NCBI GenBank assembly: GCA_025450555.1
Contig: JANWHF010000163.1
Span: 1 to 21,907, forward strand
Length of the DNA: 21,907 nt
Direction: 5' to 3'
Source: Tepidisphaeraceae bacterium
GTDB lineage: Bacteria > Planctomycetota > Phycisphaerae > Tepidisphaerales > Tepidisphaeraceae
Shown here: one piece after another, positions 1-5,960 of the stretch
Position numbering within the stretch: position 1 is the first letter of the stretch
How the letters are laid out: every line of letters begins with the position of its first letter
Notes under the pieces: generated by a model
Told to the model about the DNA's origin: nothing
The model's database searches: none
The model's input: only the letters and a program-made list of their open reading frames with translations
Translations under genes and position numbers: made by a program

Positions 1-2
1 AT

Positions 3-182
3 CTGCGGTCGGTCCCGATACTCCAAGATGACGGTGCACTCCGCTTGGAAACCCCTGCCATCGCCGAGCGGTTCCTGTCCACGCCGGTGGCAAAGCGAAG
101 CGACGCCCCGGATCTCCGAGCGCTCCTCAACGCGCGCTCCCGAATCCGGGGTGGCGCGGCGATGACGCCGATATCCGAATGA
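3..182 (+). CDS. C-terminal end of an unidentified protein (partial)
   Basis: An open frame enters from the left edge and reads 59 residues to a TGA at 180-182. The fragment, ending in GGAAMTPISE, is rich in Arg, Ala and Leu and has G+C-rich third positions like real genes in this window. The start lies outside the window. I do not recognise the family. It is followed by about 170 bp without a convincing gene before the next start. Whether it is coding is judged only from composition and the open frame, so confidence is moderate. Confidence 0.45.
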   Translation: MRSVPILQDDGALRLETPAIAERFLSTPVAKRSDAPDLRALLNARSRIRGGAAMTPISE

Positions 183-355
183 GTAGTTCTCGGCGCCGAC
201 TTTACCCCGGCGTGGACAGGAAGCTTTTCCCCATTCGTGCGAACGTTCTGTAACCAACGCTTGCTGGCGAGGACACCGCTCTTTCATCACCCATGACTAC
301 ATCCCATGTTTTGGCGGCTAGAATATTTCAGTTCGCTCCAGAATGGAGGGGCAGC

Positions 356-601
356 ATGACCAACGGCCCCGGCAAACACGGCCCATACCACCGCACCGGC
401 GAGCCCGGCGGGCCAGGCTGCGCGGTTGGATCGCAGCCAATTACACTCAAGGCGCAGGACGGATCGGCTATTCCGGCATATCTCCTGGACGCCGGCGCCG
501 CCGCGAGCGAGCTTGAACTGCTCCGCACCGTCGCCAGCGGCATGGGCATTCGCTGGGGCCATGATGATTTGGGGTGGGCCGTAGTCCTGAGGGAGACGTA
601 A
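356..601 (+). CDS. Small hypothetical protein (81 aa), first of a three-gene run
   Basis: I chose the ATG at 356 because a strong Shine-Dalgarno run, GGAGGGG at 345-351, lies 4 bases upstream. An in-frame ATG at 293 has no such site. The product is 81 residues. Its N-terminal third is rich in Gly and Pro, and the rest reads like a compact alpha/beta domain (SQPITLKAQDGSAIPAYLLD, then a helix around SELELLRTVAS). There is no signal peptide or membrane segment and I recognise no motif. The next gene begins 16 bases after the stop, so the two are probably co-transcribed. Function unknown. Confidence 0.5.
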   Translation: MTNGPGKHGPYHRTGEPGGPGCAVGSQPITLKAQDGSAIPAYLLDAGAAASELELLRTVASGMGIRWGHDDLGWAVVLRET

Positions 602-617
602 TGATAAAGAGTAGACA

Positions 618-995
618 ATGACGGTGTTTTATCGGGTGCTATTTTTCTTCTGCGGCCTCGCCGCAATGGTCCTCGGTTTTTTAGTGGCTGCGCTTTGTAC
701 AGTTCTCGCAGCGCATCATTTTAAGTGGAACTGGGTTTTCGATCATCCAGAGTTTGTGTTTGCAGTTGGAGCGCTCTTGGGAAGTCTTCCATCAATGTGG
801 GGCGTCTATTCAATCGGACTTCTCCTCAAGTGCGATTTGGGACTGCGCGAGCGCGAACCTCAAGGTTTCTCAATTGAGCGAAGTTCATGCCCGAACCAAG
901 ATCGCTCAAACGTTGCGGAGATTGACCGCAAAGTGGCAGCGCCGCAACAAGAACCCTTAAACCAGACAATGCCTCCAAAGGGACCTGACGCATGA
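618..995 (+). CDS. Small membrane protein, unknown function
   Basis: The product is 125 residues. Two hydrophobic segments are visible: about residues 5-32 (YRVLFFFCGLAAMVLGFLVA and onward) and about 47-69 (VFAVGALLGSLPSMWGVYSI). A hydrophilic, probably cytoplasmic tail of about 50 residues follows. I recognise no domain. Its stop overlaps the start of the next gene by 4 bases (ATGA at 992-995), the usual sign of translational coupling. By eye its base composition is poorer in G+C than the housekeeping genes further right, which suggests recent acquisition or weak constraint. Only a weak purine stretch precedes the start. Confidence 0.6.
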   Translation: MTVFYRVLFFFCGLAAMVLGFLVAALCTVLAAHHFKWNWVFDHPEFVFAVGALLGSLPSMWGVYSIGLLLKCDLGLREREPQGFSIERSSCPNQDRSNVAEIDRKVAAPQQEPLNQTMPPKGPDA

Positions 996-1483
996 CACGT
1001 TCAATTTACGACCCGATTGTTGACGACGTGAGCCCCGAACGGAGAGAAAAAGCACAGGAAGATTTCGGACGCCATGTGGTGGAGCTCCGTAACAGGATGG
1101 CGAAGGCCGTTAGGAAATGGATCGAAACGGACGCGAAATTCCCGATACCAATTTACGATCGCTTGATCGATCGCATCAGGCAACTACCTCCAGAGACTCG
1201 CGCCGATGTGGCGTCGATTTCGCTATTGATGGCGGATCAAATCGTCAGCGCGGTGCTCATAGCGTTCGCGGGGTCGGATGACATGCGTGCGGGCGAAAGG
1301 CTTGTGAATTATGCAATCATTGCTCAGTCGCGCGACCCAGGTTCTCACGATGTAGTTGAAGAAATTGATATTAATCGCGGCGAACCGATTGCCTCGCTTT
1401 GGGATCGGTACAAGAAGTGGCTCAGCCGCTTCGCGCCGTCGGACTTACGACCGATGGGCGAAGGTAGGGGAGCGAACGAGTAA
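992..1483 (+). CDS. Hypothetical soluble protein coupled to the upstream membrane protein gene
   Basis: The product is 163 residues with no signal peptide or membrane segment, and looks mostly alpha-helical. Charged helices cover about residues 15-50 and 55-75. A more hydrophobic helix (SISLLMADQIVSAVLIAFAG) follows at about 76-95. I do not recognise the family. The ATG overlaps the previous stop by 4 bases, so the two proteins are probably made together and may act together, for example as membrane anchor and soluble partner; that is inference. A cloverleaf-type repeat starts 7 bases after the stop. Confidence 0.6.
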   Translation: MTRSIYDPIVDDVSPERREKAQEDFGRHVVELRNRMAKAVRKWIETDAKFPIPIYDRLIDRIRQLPPETRADVASISLLMADQIVSAVLIAFAGSDDMRAGERLVNYAIIAQSRDPGSHDVVEEIDINRGEPIASLWDRYKKWLSRFAPSDLRPMGEGRGANE

Positions 1484-1490
1484 AAGAATT

Positions 1491-1575
1491 GTTTAGCGAT
1501 CCTCGCTTGCGAGCCGTTGCGCGCTCTTCTGAAAAATTAAGAGCGCGCAACGGCGTGCAAGCACGCCCGCTAAAC
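1491..1575. repeat. Cloverleaf palindrome A of the GTTTAGC...GCTAAAC family
   Basis: The outer stem is GTTTAGCG (1491-1498) with CGCTAAAC (1568-1575). Inside it are three hairpins. Arm 1 is CTCGC-TT-GCGAG (1502-1513). Arm 2 has a perfect 15-bp stem, CCGTTGCGCGCTCTT (1514-1528) with its complement at 1539-1553, and a 10-base loop. Arm 3 is CGTGC-AA-GCACG (1554-1565). The element fills the 123-bp gap between two convergent genes, so it could act as a bidirectional terminator. It is closely related to the copy at 18766-18845. Confidence 0.9.
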
Positions 1576-1606
1576 GTGAGGAGTCATTGCGACGTTCTTC
1601 GCGTTT

Positions 1607-2098
1607 TTAGAACAGCACCGGCTTTCCGAGCTTGCGGCGGATGACCTGGAATTGGCCGACGTGCATGGCGATGTGGCCGATTTGCAGGAGGGCCATGTGG
1701 GCGACGGTGGGGCACATCTGCTGCATGTTGCCGATGACCGGCTTCGCGAGGTCGGCATCGGAAAGGCCTTTGGCCCAGGCGACGGTCTTCTGGCGGGTCT
1801 TGGTGAGCAGCTCGATCAGTTCCTTCTTGGCGGGGAACGCCTTGGGGTCGTCGCTTTTGCTCTTGTCTTTGCTGAACTTTTCGGCAAAGCCCGCGGGAAG
1901 CTCCGGCAGAGCACCGGGCGTGACGCCGTTGATGAGCGACGTCTCAGCCGTGATCAGATGGCCCAGTTGCCAGGCCGCGTGATTGGCGGCGGGGACGGGG
2001 CGGGTCAGCATTTCCTGGTCGGTGAAATCGCCGAGGGTCCAGTTGAGCATCTCGAGATTCCGAGCGAGGTTGTCGGCAATCAGTTCCTGTTGGGTCAT
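1607..2098 (-). CDS. DinB-like four-helix metalloprotein (DinB_2 type)
   Basis: The product is 163 residues, a normal length for the DinB/YfiT-like superfamily of small four-helix-bundle metalloproteins, some of which are thiol-dependent transferases. The metal-ligand pattern is visible: His47 in AAWQLGHLI, and His142 and His146 in GHIAMHVGQ. The opening helix (NLARNLEMLNWTL) and the segment NHAAWQLGHL are typical. The start ATG at 2098 has GGAG 7 bases upstream in GGAGAAGGACC. The substrate cannot be told from sequence. It stands alone, convergent with the unidentified operon to its left and separated from the GxxExxY gene by one arm of a dispersed repeat. Confidence 0.85.
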   Translation of the reverse strand: MTQQELIADNLARNLEMLNWTLGDFTDQEMLTRPVPAANHAAWQLGHLITAETSLINGVTPGALPELPAGFAEKFSKDKSKSDDPKAFPAKKELIELLTKTRQKTVAWAKGLSDADLAKPVIGNMQQMCPTVAHMALLQIGHIAMHVGQFQVIRRKLGKPVLF

Positions 2099-2129
2099 GG
2101 TCCTTCTCCAAAAGAAAAAAAAGAGAGAT

Positions 2130-2156
2130 CACCACGGAGGCACGGAGACACGGAGG
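2130..2156 (+). repeat. CACGGAG-type dispersed repeat, left copy
   Basis: This 27-bp unit starts CACCACGGAG and consists of three near-identical words, ACGGAG-GC-ACGGAG-AC-ACGGAG. It matches the inverted copy at 2624-2650 at 26 of 27 positions. On the outer side of both copies, reading toward the repeat, is a purine-rich run ending in GAT (AAAGAGAGAT here, GAGAAGAAGATT at the other). The two copies bracket the GxxExxY gene. Confidence 0.9.
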
Positions 2157-2182
2157 TCTGCCTGACGTGGGACGGGGCGTGG

Positions 2183-2575
2183 CTAGAGTACCCTTCTGAT
2201 GAGTGAGTTTCTAATGACGGCCGAATTGAAATTGATCATCAAGCCGATTTTGTGTCCACTTAATTTCAAATAGGTTAAAAGTTGCGCTTCGTGAATTGGG
2301 ATCAGTTTTTCAACTGATTTCACCTCTAGCACAATCTTTTCTTCGAGGACGAAATCCATTCGGTAGCCGCAATCAAGGGTCAAGCCCTTGTAAACAACGG
2401 GCAGCGCGACTTCCATTCGATAGTTCAATGAACGCAGTTCGAATTCACGCGCGAGGCACCTCCTGTAAGCTGACTCCAGTAGACCCGGACCCAGCGCTTT
2501 ATGCACTTCGATCGCTGCGCCAATAATAGATTCAGTCAATTCCTGATCGATTAACACGACCCCTCCTTCAACCAT
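2183..2575 (-). CDS. GxxExxY family protein (PD-(D/E)XK nuclease-like)
   Basis: The product is up to 130 residues, the usual size of this family (PDDEXK_3, GxxExxY). The name-giving motif is G31-L-L-E34-S-A-Y37, preceded by the typical ELTESIIGAAIEVHKALGPG. A nuclease-like core follows: Asp74 (YRMDFVL) and Glu84-x-Lys86 (VLEVKSVEKL), then PIHEAQLLTYLKLSG. The biochemical role of the family is not established. The true start may be GTG at 2557, because AGGAGG lies 4 bases upstream of it inside the first codons, whereas the ATG at 2575 has no good site. The family is often multicopy in Planctomycetota and other phyla (recalled, not checked). Here the gene sits between inverted CACGGAG repeats. 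Confidence 0.9.
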   Translation of the reverse strand: MVEGGVVLIDQELTESIIGAAIEVHKALGPGLLESAYRRCLAREFELRSLNYRMEVALPVVYKGLTLDCGYRMDFVLEEKIVLEVKSVEKLIPIHEAQLLTYLKLSGHKIGLMINFNSAVIRNSLIRRVL

Positions 2576-2594
2576 TGATTCTGGAGCTTCCCAC

Positions 2595-2616
2595 GCTGAT
2601 CAGCTGAAAAATTATC
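2595..2616 (-). promoter_or_regulatory. Palindrome and -10-like box upstream of the GxxExxY gene
   Basis: A perfect 10-bp palindrome, GCTGATCAGC, lies at 2595-2604. On the minus strand it is preceded by GATAAT (2611-2616), five of six bases of a -10 box. With that -10 the transcript would begin near the palindrome, so it could be an operator. No good -35 is visible; that position falls inside the adjacent CACGGAG repeat. The 304-bp divergent region 2576-2879 otherwise holds only this repeat and the TATAAT at 2792. Confidence 0.3.
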
Positions 2617-2623
2617 GAGTTGG

Positions 2624-2650
2624 CCTCCGTGTCTCCGTGCCTCCGCGGTG
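2624..2650 (-). repeat. CACGGAG-type dispersed repeat, right (inverted) copy
   Basis: Read on the minus strand this begins CACCGCGGAGGCACGGAG. It differs from the copy at 2130-2156 by one base in 27 and is in opposite orientation. Together the two copies enclose 467 bp that contain the complete GxxExxY gene and its likely promoter. Confidence 0.9.
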
Positions 2651-2791
2651 AATCTTCTTCTCTCCCTTAGCCGCACGCGATTCTTGGATCAGTCCGGCGG
2701 CTTATCAAGAGTGCAAAATTTTGACATCCCCGACGCAGGAATTCATTTGGTTTCGATACGTTTTGCACGGTCACAGCCCCAATAGCGCGGG

Positions 2792-2797
2792 TATAAT
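2792..2797 (+). promoter_or_regulatory. Possible -10 box before the Ig/propeller gene
   Basis: A perfect TATAAT lies 82 bases upstream of the chosen start at 2880. No -35 hexamer is recognisable at 16-19 bp spacing and there is no extended -10. The box also contains the in-frame ATG at 2796, which argues against that ATG as the start. Weak evidence only. Confidence 0.25.
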
Positions 2798-2879
2798 GGT
2801 TGAAACGGCGGGGGGATCAGTCAGACGCGGCCAAAAGAGAACCGGGCTGCATGAATGGCCGATAAGTTGTTATAGCGCA

Positions 2880-4781
2880 ATGAGCAGTAACGTCACGCAG
2901 CCGGGAATTTCACGGGGCCGCCGGGCGATGGTTTACATCGCACTGGCCGCGTTCTTGATCGGCGGCGCTTGCCTGTTGGGGAAAGGGCGCGGCTACTGGA
3001 CGCGAAGCATTCGGCTCGTCTGGTCGGGCTACCGTCGCCCGTATCATGCGCCTCGACCGAAAGTGACCGCGAGCCGGCCGGCGGATCAGGATGGGAATGT
3101 TCTGCCCGATTCGTTTGTCGCCTGCGATCTGGATCTTCCCAATCCCGGTAAGGTCGTCGATGGCTCGACGCTGAGCGCAAGCTCGGTTCGTCTGTATCGC
3201 ACCGCCGACCATCATGCCGTCCCGGCGATCGTCAACACCTCGGGCGGCGGGGATGACATCGTCCTTCGTCCGACGATCCCGCTCGATCTCAATACGCAAT
3301 ACACCTTTGAAATAACCCCCGGAGTAAAAGACACCGCCGGCCGGGCGTTCCAGCCCTACCGCGCGATGTTCACCACCGCGGCATCGATGCACTTTTCGGA
3401 ATTTCCGGTGGCCTTCGCGCGAGTCGCGCAGCCGATCACGGCGGGGCACCGGTATACGTGCGTGACGATTGGGCCGGATCATTGCTTGTATGCGAGCACG
3501 CTGCAGGGGGAGATTTTCCGGTTTGCGATTTCCAGCGATGGGTCGCTGGAGTCGACGCAGTTGATCGACACGGTCAATCAAAGCAACGGCGGATATCGCC
3601 TGATCACCGGGTTGACGTTTGACCCAAGCGCGACAGCGGATCATCTATTGCTGTGGGTCAGTCATGGCCAGCTTCCGGCCAATGGCGAGCGCGGGCAGCA
3701 GGCCATCAAAGGCGCGGATGACTGGACCGGAAAGATTTCGCTGCTGAGCGGGCCGAATCTGGAGCAGTATCGGGATGTGGTGGTTCGGCTGCCTCGGGCC
3801 TACAAGGATCATCTAAATAACCAGATGGCTTTCGGCCCCGATGGCGCGATGTATTTCTGCCAGGCCAGCAACACGGCGATGGGGTGGCCCGACTCGAAGT
3901 GGGGCTTCCGGCCCGAGCGCTTGCTGAGCAGCACGATCCTTCGACTCGATACGAGTTCCGCGCTGGCGCTCAGTCCGCCGTTGGATGTGAAGACGGAAGA
4001 GGATGGCCATTACAATCCATTCGCGCCGGGCGTTCCGCTGACGATTTACTGCACCGGCATCCGCAACAGCTATGACCTGGTCTGGCACCGCAACGGGCAT
4101 TTGTATGCCGCGACCAACGGTTCCGCCGCGGGCGGGAATACGCCGGCGACGCCCGATGGAAAGACGCAGTCGCTTCCGCGGATCGATGGGGCGATTCGCG
4201 GGCCTTATATTGGCCCCCATGTGCCAGCGCTGAAGAACGTTGCGCAGACCGAAGACGATTGCCTCTACGATATTCACAAGGGCATCTACTACGGCCATCC
4301 CAATCCGACGCGAGCCGAGTATGTCCTCAACGGCGGCAATCCGCGCGGGTCGGCGGATGAATATGACGTGAAAGCCTATCCCGTCGGCACCATGCCCGAC
4401 CGCAACTATCAGCCGCCGATTTTGAGCTTCGGCAAAAGCCTCTCCCCCTGCGGCGGCATCGAATACCGATCGCACGCCTTCCACGACCGATTGAATGGAA
4501 AACTGATGTACGTCCGCTACAGCGGCGGAGGAGACATCGTGGTCATCGCGCTGGACAAGCAGGGGAAGGTGGCCGAGACGTTGACCGGAATCGATGGGCT
4601 GAATCACTTCATCAATCCGGTGGACCTGTATGAGGATGTGGGGTCGGGACGAATTTATGTCGCGGAGTTCGGGGGTATGCGGATCACTTTGCTTCGTCCG
4701 CTCGCGAACGCGATCAGTCATCGCGTCTGTCGCGCCGGCGCGGAAACGGATCATCCCGTCGCGACGTGGCGCGAACCGTAA
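2880..4781 (+). CDS. Secreted/anchored protein: Ig-like domain plus sorbosone dehydrogenase-type beta-propeller
   Basis: From ATG 2880 the product is 633 residues. The N-terminus carries Arg residues followed by a hydrophobic segment (MVYIALAAFLIGGACLLG), a signal anchor or signal peptide. An Ig-like module of the SbsA/Big_5 kind follows (DLDLPNPGKVVDGSTL, then LDLNTQYTFEITPGVKDTAG and MFTTA). The remaining roughly 420 residues are a beta-propeller like soluble glucose/sorbosone dehydrogenases. Typical strands are LITGLTFDPSATADHLLLWV, NNQMAFGPDGAMYF, GIRNSYDLVWHRNGHLYAAT and NPVDLYEDVGSGRIYVAEFG. The frame is open upstream to ATG 2721, but that extension spans the TATAAT and has atypical composition. 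The likely role is a periplasmic quinoprotein or a non-catalytic binding propeller; the substrate is unknown. It is monocistronic and followed by an inverted-repeat element. Confidence 0.8.
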   Translation: MSSNVTQPGISRGRRAMVYIALAAFLIGGACLLGKGRGYWTRSIRLVWSGYRRPYHAPRPKVTASRPADQDGNVLPDSFVACDLDLPNPGKVVDGSTLSASSVRLYRTADHHAVPAIVNTSGGGDDIVLRPTIPLDLNTQYTFEITPGVKDTAGRAFQPYRAMFTTAASMHFSEFPVAFARVAQPITAGHRYTCVTIGPDHCLYASTLQGEIFRFAISSDGSLESTQLIDTVNQSNGGYRLITGLTFDPSATADHLLLWVSHGQLPANGERGQQAIKGADDWTGKISLLSGPNLEQYRDVVVRLPRAYKDHLNNQMAFGPDGAMYFCQASNTAMGWPDSKWGFRPERLLSSTILRLDTSSALALSPPLDVKTEEDGHYNPFAPGVPLTIYCTGIRNSYDLVWHRNGHLYAATNGSAAGGNTPATPDGKTQSLPRIDGAIRGPYIGPHVPALKNVAQTEDDCLYDIHKGIYYGHPNPTRAEYVLNGGNPRGSADEYDVKAYPVGTMPDRNYQPPILSFGKSLSPCGGIEYRSHAFHDRLNGKLMYVRYSGGGDIVVIALDKQGKVAETLTGIDGLNHFINPVDLYEDVGSGRIYVAEFGGMRITLLRPLANAISHRVCRAGAETDHPVATWREP

Positions 4782-4792
4782 TTCAAATGATT

Positions 4793-4993
4793 GTCGATGC
4801 GCCAGCATCGTCCTGCTTACTTTAGCCGCCCCTTTGTGGGGCGCGTCCAGCGGCGCGGGAAGCAATCGCAATTCAAGAGTGACGAGCGGCGCGGACTTGG
4901 TTCTTCCCAGAATGCTTTTGCGCTCCACACGTTCTGGACGCGCCCCACAAAGGGGCGGCTAAAGTGGAACAAAGACGATGCTGAAGCATCGAC
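4793..4993. repeat. Composite nested palindrome B, with TTTAGCC...GGCTAAA ends inside outer hairpins
   Basis: A perfect 30-bp inverted repeat begins with TTTAGCCGCC at 4821-4850 and ends with GGCGGCTAAA at 4934-4963, enclosing 83 bp. Each 30-bp arm contains its own hairpin, GCCCC-TTTGT-GGGGC. Outside these lie a second inverted pair, 4793-4812 and 4974-4993, complementary at 18 of 20 positions. Each of those is again a hairpin, GATGC-GCCA-GCATC and GATGC-TGAA-GCATC. The element fills most of the 294-bp gap between two same-strand genes. It resembles a miniature inverted-repeat element or a terminator. The 83-bp centre has no convincing gene. Confidence 0.9.
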
Positions 4994-5075
4994 GGTGAGA
5001 TGATGTCGACGTCCTGCAAATTACGATTCGCGCCAACACGTTGACGACTTCTGCATTTCCGCGCAAGCTCCGGTC

Positions 5076-5693
5076 ATGGACCAGACTCTTACGATCGAAT
5101 TCGACGGGGGAAGCCGGGGGAACCCGGGACCTGCGGGAATCGGGGTGGTCATTCGCGCCGAAGACGGAACCGCGATTTTTAATTTGGGGCGGTGCATTGG
5201 GAGGGCGACCAACAATGTCGCGGAATATCGGGCGCTGATTACAGGCCTGGAGAAGGCTCGCGAGCTGGGGGCGAAGAAAATCGCCATCCGTGGCGACAGC
5301 GAATTGATCATCAAGCAGATGAAAGGCGAATATCGGGTCAAGCATCCGGACATGAAGGCGCTTTACGACGAGGCGCAACATCTATTGCATCAGTTCGATC
5401 ATGCCACCATTACCCATAATCTGCGGCATAAGAATGAGCTGGCCGACAAGCTGGTGAACCGGGCGCTGGACCGCAAGGCGGACGTGACCGATGCCGAGGG
5501 AGATTCGCCCATCGATGCGCCCGCGCCGCGCGAAACCCGCGCCGGCGATCGATTCGCCTGCATGCGCTGCGGCTGCGCCGTGACGGTCAATAAGCCTTCG
5601 TCGATCCGGCCACATCAGCTTAAGCCCTTCGTCTGCCAATGCGGGGCGAAGATGATGGCGGCAGAGGGCTCGAGCGAGTCACGCGGTTCTTAA
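5076..5693 (+). CDS. Ribonuclease HI with C-terminal cysteine (zinc-knuckle-like) extension
   Basis: The enzyme cuts the RNA strand of RNA-DNA hybrids. The product is 205 residues; the RNase H fold covers about 1-132. The four acidic catalytic residues are present: Asp10 (FDGGSRGNPGPAG), Glu50 (NNVAEYRAL), Asp74 (IRGDSELIIKQM) and Asp124 in the HKNELAD motif. The C-terminal extension after residue 155 has Cys162, Cys165 and Cys167, then Cys187 and Cys189, a plausible zinc site not found in classic E. coli RnhA. It is the RnhA-like type common in many bacteria and archaea. No strong Shine-Dalgarno precedes the ATG, but the N-terminus starts exactly where the fold should. The CGCCAAG repeat begins immediately after the stop. 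Confidence 0.88.
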   Translation: MDQTLTIEFDGGSRGNPGPAGIGVVIRAEDGTAIFNLGRCIGRATNNVAEYRALITGLEKARELGAKKIAIRGDSELIIKQMKGEYRVKHPDMKALYDEAQHLLHQFDHATITHNLRHKNELADKLVNRALDRKADVTDAEGDSPIDAPAPRETRAGDRFACMRCGCAVTVNKPSSIRPHQLKPFVCQCGAKMMAAEGSSESRGS

Positions 5694-5730
5694 GCGCCAA
5701 GAACGCCAAGAAGCCAAGAGCGCCAAGAAG
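5694..5730 (+). repeat. CGCCAAG-type short tandem dispersed repeat
   Basis: Four tandem words with the core GCCAAGA at 9-10 base spacing (GCGCCAAGAA, CGCCAAGAA, GCCAAGAG, CGCCAAGAAG) start directly after the RNase HI stop codon. The same word family forms the inverted pair at 13699-13780. No inverted partner is seen near this copy. Confidence 0.8.
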
Positions 5731-5960
5731 AGAAATCGCATATCGACAAGTTCAACGAAACAAGCGAGCATGTGGGCGGTAATCCTGGTGAGGTCGCCGC
5801 CGGCCTTTGACACAGGATATGTGGCGCATAAGTTGCCTATCGACTGACACCGCGTTTCCGGAAACTCTCGAGAATGCGTTTTTGCTAACTGAAGCTTCCT
5901 GACCGTGCATTGGCATTGTTTATTAAATGCCATTGCGCGGCGGATTGATCCTTTGTTCTT
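5731..5960. promoter_or_regulatory. Intergenic leader of the permease gene, with a small hairpin
   Basis: This 230-bp stretch has no convincing gene. A hairpin with stem TGGCATT/AATGCCA and an 8-base A/T loop lies at 5911-5932, 28 bases before the permease ATG. A TTGACA at 5807-5812 has only a poor -10 (TAAGTT, 16 bp spacing). The hairpin could be a leader structure or operator, but nothing more can be said from one sequence. Confidence 0.25.

Noticed and set aside
2130..2156. Regular ACGGAG words as a CRISPR or microsatellite
   Set aside because: The units are only 8 bases long, without spacers. The same sequence recurs inverted at 2624-2650, so it is a dispersed repeat.
2721..2879. Upstream extension of the Ig/propeller gene to ATG 2721
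   Set aside because: The 53 added residues have no recognisable domain, include a TATAAT box, and would place the signal segment far from the N-terminus.
3813..4928. Long minus-strand open frame opposite the Ig/propeller gene, and similar long antisense frames such as 6006-7019
   Set aside because: The plus-strand genes have clear domain matches. Antisense frames of this size are expected in G+C-rich coding DNA, and their translations are Arg/His-rich with no recognisable motif.
5807..5834. TTGACA with TAAGTT as a promoter for the permease gene
   Set aside because: The -35 is perfect but the -10 matches only half the consensus, so it is not listed as a separate promoter.
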